A DNA stretch of 41,915 nt, from contig JAANMP010000040.1 in the NCBI GenBank assembly GCA_011250595.1, positions 1 to 41,915 on the forward strand, written 5' to 3'. The stretch's first letter is position 1. Every line of letters starts with the position of its first letter. Of this stretch, positions 1 through 9,295 are shown piece by piece. Below the pieces are notes generated by a model. It made no database searches. It had not been told where the DNA came from and worked only from the letters and a program-made list of their open reading frames with translations. Both the position numbers and the translations under genes were made by a program. Source of the stretch: Bacillus sp. MM2020_1 (lineage in GTDB: Bacteria; Bacillota; Bacilli; Bacillales; Cytobacillaceae).

Positions 1-64
1 CTATTAAGGTGAATACCTATTTAAACAACAGCTTTTTAAGCTTTTTAATAAAAGTAAATTTAGT

Positions 65-101
65 ATGATGAGTATAGCGAGAGTGAAAATTTTCGCATCA
101 T
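65..101 (+). promoter_or_regulatory. Stem-loop in the pnp leader
   Basis: ATGATG and GCGA on the left pair with TCGC and ATCAT on the right, with a small left-side bulge, about 35 nt before the pnp start. There is no T-run after it, so it is not a terminator. In E. coli a leader hairpin cut by RNase III mediates PNPase autoregulation; a similar role here is only inference. Confidence 0.4.
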
Positions 102-136
102 CCTCCTAAGTGATTTAGATAGAGAGGGGTAAAAAT

Positions 137-2254
137 ATGGAACAATTGAAACATGAGTATTCCATGGTTTGGGCAGGCCGTAAATTAACTGTCGAAATTG
201 GACAATTAGCTAAACAAGCAAACGGTGCGGTCCTAGTACGCTATGGAGATACAGCAGTATTAAGTACGGCTACTGCCTCAAAAGAACCAAAAAACTTAGA
301 CTTTTTTCCATTAACGGTTAACTATGAAGAGCGGTTATATGCGGTCGGAAAAATCCCGGGCGGTTTTATTAAACGTGAGGGTCGTCCAAGTGAAAAAGCA
401 ATATTAGCAAGCAGACTAATTGACAGACCAATTCGTCCGCTATTTGCTGATGGTTTTCGCAATGATGTTCAAGTTATTAGTATTGTCATGAGTGTGGACC
501 AAGATTGTTCTACAGAAATGGCTGCAATGTTCGGTTCTTCATTAGCACTAAGTACATCCGATATCCCGTTTGAAGGTCCAATTGCAGGTGTGGTCGTAGG
601 TCGAGTTAACAATGAATTTGTCGTTAACCCAACTGTTGAACAAGCTGAAAAAAGTGACATTCATTTAACTGTTGCCGGTACTAAGGATGCAATCAACATG
701 GTAGAGGCAGGGGCGTTAGAGGTTCCTGAGGAAACAATGCTTGAAGCCATTATGTTTGGTCATAATGAGATAAAACGCTTAATTGAGTTTCAAGAAAAAA
801 TTGTCGCTGAAATTGGCAAACCAAAGAGAGAGATTTCTCTTTATGAAATTGATAAAGAACTCGAGGCTGAGGTTCGGGAAATCTGTGAAGCTGATATGTT
901 AAATGCCATTCAGGTACAAGAAAAGCATGCCCGTGAAGATGCCATTAAAGCAGTCAAAAATCAGGTTATTTCCAAATATGTGGAACAAGAAGCCACAGAT
1001 GAAGATATGAAGCAAGTGAAACAAATATTGGACAAGATTGTTAAAGGTGAAGTTCGTCGTTTAATTACGGTAGAAAAGGTTCGTCCAGATGGACGGAAAA
1101 TTGATGAAATCCGACCGCTGTCATCACAGATAAGTATTTTGCCTCGTACCCACGGTTCAGGTCTTTTCACACGTGGACAAACTCAAGCGCTTAGTATCTG
1201 TACACTTGGGGCAATGGGGGATGTACAAATCCTTGATGGTCTCGGAATTGAGGAAGAAAAACGCTTTATGCATCATTATAACTTCCCTCAATTCAGTGTT
1301 GGAGAAACCGGTCCAATCCGTGGTCCGGGACGTCGTGAAATTGGTCATGGTGCCCTCGGCGAACGTGCACTTGAACCAATTGTTCCGTCTGAAAAGGATT
1401 TCCCATATACGATTCGCCTTGTATCTGAGGTGCTTGAATCGAATGGTTCCACTTCTCAAGCAAGTATTTGTGCTAGTACATTAGCTATGATGGATGCCGG
1501 TGTTCCAATTAAAGCTCCAGTAGCAGGTATTGCAATGGGACTTGTAAAATCAGGAGAGCATTATACCGTTTTATCTGATATTCAAGGGATGGAAGATCAT
1601 CTGGGCGATATGGACTTTAAAGTAGCGGGTACTGCAAAAGGTGTTACTGCACTTCAAATGGATATTAAGATTGAAGGTCTTTCCCGTGAAATTTTAGAAG
1701 AGGCCCTTCAGCAGGCAAAAGTTGGCAGAATGCATATTTTGAATTCTATGTTGGCTACTATTTCTGAACCAAGAGAAGAGCTTTCACAGTTTGCACCGAA
1801 AATCTTGACGATGACTATCAATCCAGATAAAATTCGTGATGTTATTGGACCGAGCGGTAAGCAAATCAATAAGATTATTGAAGAAACTGGCGTAAAGATT
1901 GATATCGAGCAGGATGGTACCGTATTTATTGCATCAACAAATCAAGAAATGAACCAAAAAGCAAAGAAAATCATTGAAGATATTGTTCGTGAAGTTCAAG
2001 TAGGCGAAATGTATCTTGGTAAGGTAAAACGAATTGAAAAATTTGGAGCCTTCTTGGAAATCTTTGCTGGTAAAGATGGTCTCGTTCATATATCTGAACT
2101 TGCTGAAGAGCGAGTAGGTAAAGTGGAGGATGTTGTCAAAATCGGGGACGAACTATTAGTTAAAGTAACTGAGATTGATAAACAGGGTCGTGTTAACCTT
2201 TCTCGCAAAGCCGTCTTAAAAGAACAGCGTGAAAAGGCCGAAGAAAGCAAATAA
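137..2254 (+). CDS. pnp: Polyribonucleotide nucleotidyltransferase (PNPase)
   Basis: 3'-to-5' phosphorolytic exoribonuclease of mRNA decay, which releases nucleoside diphosphates and works with RNase Y and RNase J in Gram-positive bacteria. The 705 residues show the family order: a first RNase PH-like half, a helical linker near residues 240-300, the catalytic second RNase PH half (FTRGQTQAL near 345-355), a KH domain with GPSGK at about 571-575, and a C-terminal S1 domain from about 622 ([15 protein letters not shown]). The ATG follows AGAGAGGGG at the usual distance. The gene ends in a strong terminator and is likely transcribed from rpsO upstream of the window, as in relatives. Full length, nothing missing. 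Confidence 0.98.
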   Translation: MEQLKHEYSMVWAGRKLTVEIGQLAKQANGAVLVRYGDTAVLSTATASKEPKNLDFFPLTVNYEERLYAVGKIPGGFIKREGRPSEKAILASRLIDRPIRPLFADGFRNDVQVISIVMSVDQDCSTEMAAMFGSSLALSTSDIPFEGPIAGVVVGRVNNEFVVNPTVEQAEKSDIHLTVAGTKDAINMVEAGALEVPEETMLEAIMFGHNEIKRLIEFQEKIVAEIGKPKREISLYEIDKELEAEVREICEADMLNAIQVQEKHAREDAIKAVKNQVISKYVEQEATDEDMKQVKQILDKIVKGEVRRLITVEKVRPDGRKIDEIRPLSSQISILPRTHGSGLFTRGQTQALSICTLGAMGDVQILDGLGIEEEKRFMHHYNFPQFSVGETGPIRGPGRREIGHGALGERALEPIVPSEKDFPYTIRLVSEVLESNGSTSQASICASTLAMMDAGVPIKAPVAGIAMGLVKSGEHYTVLSDIQGMEDHLGDMDFKVAGTAKGVTALQMDIKIEGLSREILEEALQQAKVGRMHILNSMLATISEPREELSQFAPKILTMTINPDKIRDVIGPSGKQINKIIEETGVKIDIEQDGTVFIASTNQEMNQKAKKIIEDIVREVQVGEMYLGKVKRIEKFGAFLEIFAGKDGLVHISELAEERVGKVEDVVKIGDELLVKVTEIDKQGRVNLSRKAVLKEQREKAEESK

Positions 2255-2271
2255 TAAGAACTTAAATAGTA

Positions 2272-2298
2272 AAGTCAGGGTAATTACCCTGGCTTTTT
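2272..2298 (+). terminator. Intrinsic terminator after pnp
   Basis: Twelve-base stem AAGTCAGGGTAA / TTACCCTGGCTT with one G-U pair, running into a T-run. Confidence 0.9.
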
Positions 2299-2375
2299 AC
2301 ATATGTTGTATAAGTGAACCTACAGTTCTACCTTGTCCCTTTTATACATAATCTTTATGGAAAGGGGGAAGTTAG

Positions 2376-3320
2376 ATGAAAAAGGTTTCAATCATAATAA
2401 TGATTTGTTTAGCAGGATGGATCGCAGTAAGTAATCCATTTGTTAGCAAATATTTACTTTTAAAAAAGGAAACAGCATTGCCCGCAGCAAAAGAGTCAGA
2501 CCCTCTTTATCAAAGTATTATTAAAAAAGCTCCTACATACGAAATACCGCCTATCGATGCGACCAATGACAGGGTCTGGAAAGCAATTCCTGGCTATAAT
2601 GGGCGAGAGGTTGATATTCCAGCTTCATATAAGAATATGAAACAAAAAGGCGTTTTTAATGAAAAGAGACTAATCTTTACTCAGACAAAGCCAAAGGTTC
2701 ACCTCAGCGATTTACCGCCAGCTCCTATTTATAAAGGGAATCCAAATAAACCAATGGTAACGTTTATTATTAATGTGGCTTGGGGAAATGAATATTTATC
2801 AGAGATGCTTGCAACTCTAAAAAAACATAATATATCGGTTAGTTTCTTTCTTGAAGGAAATTGGGTCAAAAAAAATCCCGATCTAGCAAAAATGATTGTC
2901 AGTTCTGGTCATGAAGTAGGGAACCATTCCTATTCTCATCCAGATATGAAGCAACTAACCAGTGTCAGCGCCAGGGAACAAATCGTGAAAACAAATGAAA
3001 TTATCGAAGCGGCTACAGGTAAGAAATGCGTCTGGTTTGCTCCTCCTAGTGGCAGTTATCGAGATGAGACCATAAAAGTTGCCAGTGAATTAAAAATGAA
3101 GACCGTTATGTGGACAGTTGATACTGTGGACTGGAGGAAACCATCTGCAGATGTTCTTGTAAATCGTGTGATGTCAAAAATTAACAACGGGTCGATGGTC
3201 CTTATGCACCCAACAGAATCGACTGCGAAATCGCTCGATCGCTTAATCACACAAATCAAACAAAAAAACTTAGAAATTGGAACAGTTTCTGAGTTAATGA
3301 GTGAAGAAAGAGTTGAGTAA
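2376..3320 (+). CDS. ylxY: YlxY-type polysaccharide deacetylase-like sporulation protein
   Basis: A 314-residue protein with an N-terminal hydrophobic segment (residues 3-20, signal peptide or anchor), so probably extracytoplasmic, and a C-terminal NodB/CE4 fold from about residue 125. The metal-binding pair in NHSYSHPD (about H184 and H188) is present, as are WTVDTVDW and LMHP late motifs. The first CE4 motif, usually TFDDG, reads TFIIN at about 129-133, so the catalytic base is gone, and the R-P-P motif reads APPSG. YlxY proteins are annotated as sporulation-associated; this one is probably a binding or structural protein and not an active deacetylase. The start follows AAAGGGGG. It sits between pnp and mlpA as in B. 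subtilis. Confidence 0.9.
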   Translation: MKKVSIIIMICLAGWIAVSNPFVSKYLLLKKETALPAAKESDPLYQSIIKKAPTYEIPPIDATNDRVWKAIPGYNGREVDIPASYKNMKQKGVFNEKRLIFTQTKPKVHLSDLPPAPIYKGNPNKPMVTFIINVAWGNEYLSEMLATLKKHNISVSFFLEGNWVKKNPDLAKMIVSSGHEVGNHSYSHPDMKQLTSVSAREQIVKTNEIIEAATGKKCVWFAPPSGSYRDETIKVASELKMKTVMWTVDTVDWRKPSADVLVNRVMSKINNGSMVLMHPTESTAKSLDRLITQIKQKNLEIGTVSELMSEERVE

Positions 3321-3423
3321 TAATCGTAGTAAGATATACTGAAAATTGGAGAAAATACATTTTAATAAGTATAATGATAAATGGAGTAGCAGCAGCTTCT
3401 GATATAGAGACTGGAGGAAGTCG

Positions 3424-4662
3424 ATGATTAATAAATACACATGCCAAAATGGAGTAAGAATTGTTTTAGAAAATATCTCTACTGTACGATCAGTTGCAAT
3501 TGGTGTATGGATTGGTACGGGATCTAGAGATGAGAACCCACAAAACAATGGTATTTCACATTTTCTGGAGCATATGTTCTTTAAAGGCACAAATACAAGG
3601 TCAGCTAAGGAAATTGCCGAATCCTTTGATAGTATTGGCGGACAGGTGAATGCGTTTACATCAAAGGAGTATACCTGCTATTATGCAAAAGTCCTTGATA
3701 CACATTCCCAATTTGCATTAGATGTGTTAGCTGATATGTTTTTTAACTCAACTTTTGTGGAAGAGGAACTAAACAAAGAGAGAAATGTAGTCTTAGAAGA
3801 AATAAAAATGTACGAAGATACTCCTGATGATATTGTTCATGACTTACTGAGCAGAGCTGTTTATGGAGAACATCCACTAGGATATCCTATTTTAGGAACA
3901 GAAGAAACGCTTAATACGTTTACCGGCCAAACGTTAAAGGAATATATTCATGAGAGGTACACTCCTGAAAATGTTGTCATTTCAGTTGCAGGTAATGTAT
4001 CGGAATCCTTTATTAAAGAAGTCGAAAAGTATTTTGGATCCTATAAAGGCGCGAACAACCAAGCAGTTGAAAATATTCCTACCTTCCATTCCAATCGTAT
4101 TTCTCGAAAGAAGGATACGGAACAGGCCCATTTATGTATTGGTTTTGAAGGATTAAAGGTTGGGCATGAAGATATCTACAGCCTAATTACATTAAATAAT
4201 ATTTTGGGCGGCAGCATGAGCTCAAGATTATTCCAGGAAGTCCGTGAGCAAAGGGGCTTAGCTTATTCAGTTTTCTCGTACCATTCTGCCTATCAAGACA
4301 GTGGGATTGTGACGGTTTATGGTGGAACAGGGGCCAAACAGCTTAATGTTCTATATGAAACCATCCAAGAAACACTTAATAAATTAAAGCAAGAAGGAAT
4401 TACTGAACGAGAATTAACAAATAGTAAAGAGCAGCTGAAGGGCAGCTTGATGCTAAGTCTGGAAAGTACAAACAGCCGGATGAGTCGTAATGGTAAAAAT
4501 GAACTTTTATTGAAACGTCACCGTTCACTCGATGAAATTATCGATCAGATCGATGCAGTTTCCAAAAAGAGTGTAGACGAAATGACCAAGGCAGTCTTTA
4601 ATGACAACTATTCCGTAACCTTAATCAGTCCAGACGGAGAATTCCCAACTTCATTAGCATAA
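3424..4662 (+). CDS. mlpA: M16 family zinc metallopeptidase MlpA (YmxG)
   Basis: Insulinase/processing-peptidase-type protease of 412 residues. The inverted zinc motif HFLEH lies at about residues 46-50, with the distal glutamate in NKERNVVLEEIKMY. The C-terminal half has the usual R/Y substrate-binding element (EVREQRGLAYSVFS). No signal peptide is seen, so it is probably cytosolic. B. subtilis MlpA has been linked to extracellular protease levels, but its substrate is unsettled. The ATG follows CTGGAGGA. It begins about 100 nt after ylxY and closes with its own terminator. Confidence 0.95.
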   Translation: MINKYTCQNGVRIVLENISTVRSVAIGVWIGTGSRDENPQNNGISHFLEHMFFKGTNTRSAKEIAESFDSIGGQVNAFTSKEYTCYYAKVLDTHSQFALDVLADMFFNSTFVEEELNKERNVVLEEIKMYEDTPDDIVHDLLSRAVYGEHPLGYPILGTEETLNTFTGQTLKEYIHERYTPENVVISVAGNVSESFIKEVEKYFGSYKGANNQAVENIPTFHSNRISRKKDTEQAHLCIGFEGLKVGHEDIYSLITLNNILGGSMSSRLFQEVREQRGLAYSVFSYHSAYQDSGIVTVYGGTGAKQLNVLYETIQETLNKLKQEGITERELTNSKEQLKGSLMLSLESTNSRMSRNGKNELLLKRHRSLDEIIDQIDAVSKKSVDEMTKAVFNDNYSVTLISPDGEFPTSLA

Positions 4663-4666
4663 AAGA

Positions 4667-4704
4667 AAAGAGGTAATCCATACAGTTGGATTACCTCTTT
4701 TTTT
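4667..4704 (+). terminator. Intrinsic terminator after mlpA
   Basis: Perfect 12-bp stem AGAGGTAATCCA / TGGATTACCTCT followed by an unbroken T-run. Confidence 0.95.
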
Positions 4705-4772
4705 AGTTAGTCTAAAGGGGGACTTCCTCTTATAGACTAATAGTAAGGGGTAATGAAGGGGGGACAAAAGCA

Positions 4773-5018
4773 TTGAGGTTAAGTGAACTAAGCGGAAAAG
4801 AAATTGTTGATGTAAAAAAGGCAGAACGACTTGGTGTACTTGGCCAAACCGATTTAGAAATTAATGAAGGCACCGGTCAAATTCAGGCTCTGCTAATACC
4901 TTCAATTAAATGGTTTGGTTTTCGAAAACAAGGGGAAGAAATCAGGGTTCCTTGGCAGCACATTAAAAAAATTGGCTCTGATATGATCATAATCGATGTA
5001 CCGGATGAAGACCAGTAA
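4773..5018 (+). CDS. ymxH: YlmC/YmxH family PRC-barrel protein
   Basis: Small 81-residue protein of the YlmC/YmxH sporulation-associated family, with a single PRC-barrel-like beta domain (MRLSELSGKEIVDVKKAERLG). The start is TTG at 4773, chosen because GAAGGGGGG lies just upstream and the encoded N-terminus matches the family. It lies between mlpA and dpaA as in B. subtilis and has its own terminator. The molecular function is not established. Confidence 0.88.
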   Translation: MRLSELSGKEIVDVKKAERLGVLGQTDLEINEGTGQIQALLIPSIKWFGFRKQGEEIRVPWQHIKKIGSDMIIIDVPDEDQ

Positions 5019-5030
5019 CGTACTGTGGCA

Positions 5031-5069
5031 AAAAAGCCCAAGCAAGTGTCAACTTGCTTGGGCTTTTTT
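5031..5069 (+). terminator. Intrinsic terminator after ymxH
   Basis: Stem of at least 13 bp, AGCCCAAGCAAGT / ACTTGCTTGGGCT, flanked by A-tract and T-tract, so it could work on either strand. Confidence 0.95.
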
Positions 5070-5091
5070 ATTTAGTATGGATGGAAAACTC

Positions 5092-5119
5092 ACCGAATGA
5101 AGTTAACCGACATAATATG
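5092..5119 (+). promoter_or_regulatory. Candidate sigma-K promoter of dpaA-dpaB
   Basis: ACC at 5092-5094, a 16-nt spacer, then CATAATATG at 5111-5119, close to the sigma-K pattern AC-N16-CATAnnnTA. DPA synthase is made in the mother cell under sigma-K in B. subtilis, and the distance to the dpaA start (about 65 nt) fits. Assigned by eye. Confidence 0.55.
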
Positions 5120-5184
5120 GTGAAGTGATATAAAGAAAAGGGAATTCATAGTAGGATTTTAAAAAAAAGAAGGTGAATGTTTTC

Positions 5185-6069
5185 ATGCTGACAGGGATGC
5201 AAATTGCCGTGATTGGTGGGGATGCCAGACAGCTGGAAATCATCCGCAAGTTAACCGAATTAGACGCGAGACTATCGCTTATTGGTTTTGAACAGCTTGA
5301 CCATGCTTTTACGGGTGCGGTCAAGGAAAAGCTGGATGAAGTCGATTTTTCAACAATGGATACCCTTATCTTACCAGTGCCGGGTACTAACTTAGAAGGA
5401 CAGGTAGAAACGATCTTTTCAAATGAAAAGGTTATTTTGACTGCAGATATACTTTCTAAGACTCCAGAACATTGTACGATTTATTCAGGAATTAGCAATG
5501 CCTATTTAAATGGGATTACCAAGGAAGCCAAGCGGACTCTTATTCAGTTATTTGAAAGGGATGATGTGGCTATCTATAATTCAATCCCTACAGTAGAAGG
5601 GACAATTATGATGGCGATCCAACACACTGATTTTACCATACATGGGTCGAATATTACGGTTCTTGGGTTAGGTAGAGTTGGAATGAGTGTTGCAAGAACA
5701 TTTGCGGCACTTGGAGCAAATGTTAAGGTTGGAGCTAGAAAGAGTGAACATTTGGCAAGAATCACTGAAATGGGCTTAACGCCTTTTCATTTGAAGGATT
5801 TGGAAAATGAAGTGAATAAAAGCGATATCTTAATAAACACAGCGCCACATTTAATCGTAACAGCAAGAGTTATTTCTAAAATGCCTTCACACACGCTCAT
5901 TATTGATCTTGCATCAAAACCGGGTGGAACTGATTTTAGATACGCAGAGAAAAGGGGAATAAAGGCATTACTTGCCCCAGGATTGCCAGGAATTGTAGCG
6001 CCGAAAACAGCGGGTCAAATTCTGGCGAATGTTCTAGCCCAACTGCTTCAAAATGATTTAAGAAAGTGA
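5185..6069 (+). CDS. dpaA: Dipicolinate synthase subunit A
   Basis: Subunit A of dipicolinate synthase (SpoVFA), which with DpaB turns the dapA product into dipicolinic acid, the calcium-chelated solute of the spore core; acts in the mother cell. The 294 residues contain a Rossmann NAD(P)-binding motif GLGRVG at about 161-166 and the characteristic N-terminus MLTGMQIAVIGGDARQLEII. The frame is open from a GTG at 5173, but that GTG lies inside the ribosome binding site GAAGGTGA, so the ATG at 5185 is the start. dpaB follows 14 nt after the stop. Confidence 0.96.
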   Translation: MLTGMQIAVIGGDARQLEIIRKLTELDARLSLIGFEQLDHAFTGAVKEKLDEVDFSTMDTLILPVPGTNLEGQVETIFSNEKVILTADILSKTPEHCTIYSGISNAYLNGITKEAKRTLIQLFERDDVAIYNSIPTVEGTIMMAIQHTDFTIHGSNITVLGLGRVGMSVARTFAALGANVKVGARKSEHLARITEMGLTPFHLKDLENEVNKSDILINTAPHLIVTARVISKMPSHTLIIDLASKPGGTDFRYAEKRGIKALLAPGLPGIVAPKTAGQILANVLAQLLQNDLRK

Positions 6070-6083
6070 AAGGGGAAAGTGAA

Positions 6084-6683
6084 ATGAGTTTAAAGGGGAA
6101 AAGAATTGGCTTTGGCTTAACCGGTTCACATTGTACGTATGATGCAGTATTCCCGGAAATAGAAAAATTAGTGCAAGCTGGAGCAGAGGTCATGCCAGTT
6201 GTAACTTTTACAGTAAAAAATACAGATACTCGATTTGGTAAAGGGGAGGATTGGATTCAGCGAATTGAAGATTTAACAGGGAATAAGATTATTGATTCAA
6301 TTGTAAAAGCGGAACCGCTCGGTCCCAAAATCCCACTTGATTGTATGGTCATTGCCCCATTAACAGGTGTATCAATGAGTAAATTTGCCAATGCCATGAA
6401 CGATAGCCCGGTATTAATGGCTGCAAAAGCCACGCTGAGAAATTTAAAGCCCGTTGTCCTTGGAATCTCAACCAACGATGCACTCGGATTAAATGGTGTA
6501 AACTTAATGAGGTTAATGGCAACAAAGAATATATATTTTATTCCCTATGGCCAGGATGACCCCAAAAATAAGCCAAATTCAATGGTTGCAAGAATGGCAT
6601 TGCTCACTGAAACTGTTGAAGCAGCAATCGAAGGAAAACAAATTCAACCTGTGTTAGTAGAAAGGTATAAAGATTCTGACTAA
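6084..6683 (+). CDS. dpaB: Dipicolinate synthase subunit B
   Basis: Flavoprotein-family subunit (SpoVFB) of dipicolinate synthase, 199 residues. It shows the nucleotide-binding N-terminus GLTGSHCTYDAVFP and the core DCMVIAPLTG...SKFANAM typical of the FMN-binding decarboxylase-like fold. The ATG at 6084 sits 8 nt after AAAGGGG; an in-frame GTG at 6066 precedes that site and is rejected. It is co-transcribed with dpaA. The neighbouring asd-dapG-dapA genes make its substrate. Confidence 0.96.
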   Translation: MSLKGKRIGFGLTGSHCTYDAVFPEIEKLVQAGAEVMPVVTFTVKNTDTRFGKGEDWIQRIEDLTGNKIIDSIVKAEPLGPKIPLDCMVIAPLTGVSMSKFANAMNDSPVLMAAKATLRNLKPVVLGISTNDALGLNGVNLMRLMATKNIYFIPYGQDDPKNKPNSMVARMALLTETVEAAIEGKQIQPVLVERYKDSD

Positions 6684-6750
6684 TTATCCCCCCCTCATTC
6701 ATCAAAAAAGGTTATTTCTTTTATGGAATATGTTAAAATAAATTATTCTA

Positions 6751-6783
6751 TCATCAGTGGGAAGATCATTTGCCCGCTGATGA
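6751..6783. other. Hairpin between dpaB and asd
   Basis: Eleven-base arms TCATCAGTGGG and CCCGCTGATGA (one G-U) around an 11-nt loop. No T-run follows on either strand, so it is not a standard terminator. It may define the 3' end of the dpaAB mRNA. Confidence 0.5.
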
Positions 6784-6840
6784 GATAATAAAAATTATGG
6801 ATAACATGCTGGCAGCTATATAAAGGCCAATTCCTTTTTT

Positions 6841-6849
6841 TGATATAAT
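6841..6849 (+). promoter_or_regulatory. Extended -10 promoter of asd
   Basis: TGATATAAT combines a consensus -10 (TATAAT) with the TG extension; the -35 region is poor. It would give a leader of about 20 nt holding the GGAAGGGGA ribosome binding site. Confidence 0.55.
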
Positions 6850-6877
6850 GACCAGCTAGTTGGAAGGGGAACCTGTA

Positions 6878-7927
6878 ATGAGTCAACAAAATGGATTTCA
6901 CGTTGCTGTTGTTGGAGCAACAGGAGCAGTAGGACAACAAATGATACAAACATTAATTAAAGAGAACTTCCCAATCAGAAAACTAACTCTATTATCCTCA
7001 GCTCGATCAGCCGGGAAAAAAGTAGATGTTAATGGTCAGGAATATACCATTGAAGAAGCTAAGCCTGAGAGCTTTGAAGGTGTTGAGATTGCCCTGTTTA
7101 GTGCAGGTGGCAGCGTATCAAAGGAGCTTGGTCCGGAAGCTGTTAAACGTGGTGCGATTGTGGTGGACAACACTAGTGCTTTTAGAATGGATGAGAATAC
7201 ACCATTAGTTGTACCTGAAGTAAATGAAGCCGACCTTCACAATCAAAATGGGATTATTGCAAACCCAAATTGTTCTACCATTCAAATGGTGGTTGCCCTT
7301 GAGCCGATTCGTCAACAATTCGGCTTGAAAAAGGTAATTGTTTCAACCTATCAAGCTGTTTCCGGTTCGGGTGCAGCAGCAGTTGAAGAATTAATGGAGC
7401 AAACTCAGGCGATTTTAAACGGTGATGCATATGAGCCTAAGATATTACCAGTGAAATCTGATAAAAATCACTATCAGATTGCTTTTAATGCCATTCCACA
7501 AATTGATAAATTTCAAGAAAATGGATACACATTTGAAGAAATGAAAATGATTAATGAAACAAAAAAAATCATGCACTTGCCAGAATTACAAGTTTCCGCT
7601 ACTTGTGTTCGACTTCCTGTTGCCGTGGGTCATTCTGAATCTGTTTATTTTGAAATAGAGGCAGATAATGTAAGTGCAAATGACATTAAGGCACTATTAA
7701 AGGATGCACCAGGTGTTATTTTGCAAGATGATCCGGAAAACCAACTATATCCGATGCCAGCAAATTGCGTTGGGAAAAATGATGTATTTGTTGGACGAAT
7801 TAGAAGAGACATTGACGAACCTCGTGGTTTTCATATGTGGGTAGTTTCCGATAACTTACTCAAAGGTGCAGCATGGAATTCAGTTCAAATTGCGGAAAGT
7901 TTAGTTAAATTAGGTATTGTAAAATAA
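6878..7927 (+). CDS. asd: Aspartate-semialdehyde dehydrogenase
   Basis: Reduces aspartyl phosphate to aspartate semialdehyde with NADPH, the second step toward lysine, threonine, methionine, cell-wall diaminopimelate and dipicolinate. It has 349 residues: the N-terminal dinucleotide motif [10 protein letters not shown], the catalytic cysteine in NPNCSTIQM (about C132), and the substrate-binding stretch with SATCVRLPV. The ATG at 6878 follows GGAAGGGGA; an in-frame TTG at 6860 lies before that site and is not used. First gene of asd-dapG-dapA, with its own extended -10 promoter separating it from the sporulation genes upstream. Confidence 0.97.
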   Translation: MSQQNGFHVAVVGATGAVGQQMIQTLIKENFPIRKLTLLSSARSAGKKVDVNGQEYTIEEAKPESFEGVEIALFSAGGSVSKELGPEAVKRGAIVVDNTSAFRMDENTPLVVPEVNEADLHNQNGIIANPNCSTIQMVVALEPIRQQFGLKKVIVSTYQAVSGSGAAAVEELMEQTQAILNGDAYEPKILPVKSDKNHYQIAFNAIPQIDKFQENGYTFEEMKMINETKKIMHLPELQVSATCVRLPVAVGHSESVYFEIEADNVSANDIKALLKDAPGVILQDDPENQLYPMPANCVGKNDVFVGRIRRDIDEPRGFHMWVVSDNLLKGAAWNSVQIAESLVKLGIVK

Positions 7928-7961
7928 AGCTATAACAAAAAAGGCAGGTTTTGGTGTCACC

Positions 7962-9206
7962 ATGAAAATTATTGTTCAAAAATTTGGCGGTACATCTGTA
8001 AAAGATGAAAATGGCAGGAAATATGCTAAAGGCCATATTGAGAAAGCGTTAGCTGATGGCTATAAAGTGGTTGTTGTTGTAAGCGCGATGGGTAGAAAAG
8101 GTGACCCTTATGCAACTGATACACTACTTTCATTAATCGGTGGCAATTTAAGCAAAATCTCAAAACGGGAACTGGATCTATTATTGTCTTGTGGTGAGGT
8201 TATTTCTAGTGTCGTTTTTGTGAATATGTTATTAGCAAAAGGGATTCAAGCTGTTGCATTAACGGGTGCTCAAGCAGGTTTTCGAACCAACAATGACCAT
8301 ACAAATGCAAAAATCAATGATATGAAATGTGATAGACTCCTTAGAGAATTAGAGAGTAATGATGTTGTAGTTGTTGCGGGCTTTCAAGGAGCCGCAAAAA
8401 ATGGAGATGTGACCACAATTGGGCGCGGCGGAAGTGATACTTCAGCTGCAGCTCTAGGTGCTGCCCTTAATGCGGAATGGATTGACATTTTTACTGATGT
8501 GGAAGGAATTATGACTGCCGATCCACGAATTGCAGAAAATGCACGGCCACTTTCCATAGTAACTTACACTGAAGTGTGTAATATGGCATATCAGGGGGCA
8601 AAGGTCATTCATCCGAGAGCAGTAGAAATTGCGATGCAGGCAAAAGTACCGATTCGGATTCGATCAACTTACTCTGAAGGATTAGGAACATTGGTAACCT
8701 CATTGAATAAAAATAATCGTGGCAGTGACATTAAGGAACGAGTAGTTACAGGGATTGCTCATGTTTCAAATGTTACCCAAATAAAAGTTTTCGCTAAAAA
8801 GGATCAATATTACTTGCAGGCGGAAGTATTTAAGGCAATGGCCAATGAAAGAATCAGCGTAGATTTTATCAACATTTCGCCGAACGGTGTAATCTATACA
8901 GTAACAGAAGAAATGACTGATCGAGCTATTCAGGTCTTAAATGAATTAGGGCATGACCCTGTCGTTGAGCGACATTGTGCAAAAGTTTCTGTTGTTGGTG
9001 CAGGTATCGCCGGAGTTCCCGGAGTTACTTCAAAAATTGTAACTGCCTTATCGGATCATGGAATTCGTATATTACAATCTGCAGACAGTCATACGACGAT
9101 TTGGGTACTTGTAAAGCAGGAGGACTTGGTTAAATCCGTCAATGCCCTCCATGATGCTTTTCAATTAGAAGAAGAATCATTGGAATTTAATCTTTTCGAT
9201 TTATAA
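7962..9206 (+). CDS. dapG: Aspartate kinase I, DapG type
   Basis: Phosphorylates aspartate to open the diaminopimelate/lysine pathway. The 414 residues show the amino-acid kinase N-terminus KFGGTSV, the GRGGSDTSAAALGAAL nucleotide/substrate loop, FTDVEGIMTADPRI, and two C-terminal ACT domains from about residue 265. By position (asd-dapG-dapA) this is the monofunctional aspartokinase I, which in B. subtilis is inhibited by meso-diaminopimelate and not lysine. The ribosome binding site is weak (AGG-rich, no clean GGAGG), so translational coupling to asd 34 nt upstream is possible. No lysine riboswitch is visible upstream. Confidence 0.95.
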   Translation: MKIIVQKFGGTSVKDENGRKYAKGHIEKALADGYKVVVVVSAMGRKGDPYATDTLLSLIGGNLSKISKRELDLLLSCGEVISSVVFVNMLLAKGIQAVALTGAQAGFRTNNDHTNAKINDMKCDRLLRELESNDVVVVAGFQGAAKNGDVTTIGRGGSDTSAAALGAALNAEWIDIFTDVEGIMTADPRIAENARPLSIVTYTEVCNMAYQGAKVIHPRAVEIAMQAKVPIRIRSTYSEGLGTLVTSLNKNNRGSDIKERVVTGIAHVSNVTQIKVFAKKDQYYLQAEVFKAMANERISVDFINISPNGVIYTVTEEMTDRAIQVLNELGHDPVVERHCAKVSVVGAGIAGVPGVTSKIVTALSDHGIRILQSADSHTTIWVLVKQEDLVKSVNALHDAFQLEEESLEFNLFDL

Positions 9207-9227
9207 TTTACCTTTGACTGGGTAAAT
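9206..9227 (+). other. Short hairpin between dapG and dapA
   Basis: Perfect 7-bp arms ATTTACC / GGTAAAT with an 8-nt loop and no T-run. Possibly an mRNA processing or stability element inside the operon. Confidence 0.4.
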
Positions 9228-9295
9228 CATTCAAACGAATCGGAAGAGGCGATTAGTGTATTTGTATGATGGATTGTATCGAGAGGAGTAAGAAT

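Noticed and set aside
6684..7961. Lysine riboswitch (L-box) upstream of asd or dapG
   Set aside because: Leaders are too short and lack the conserved L-box blocks.
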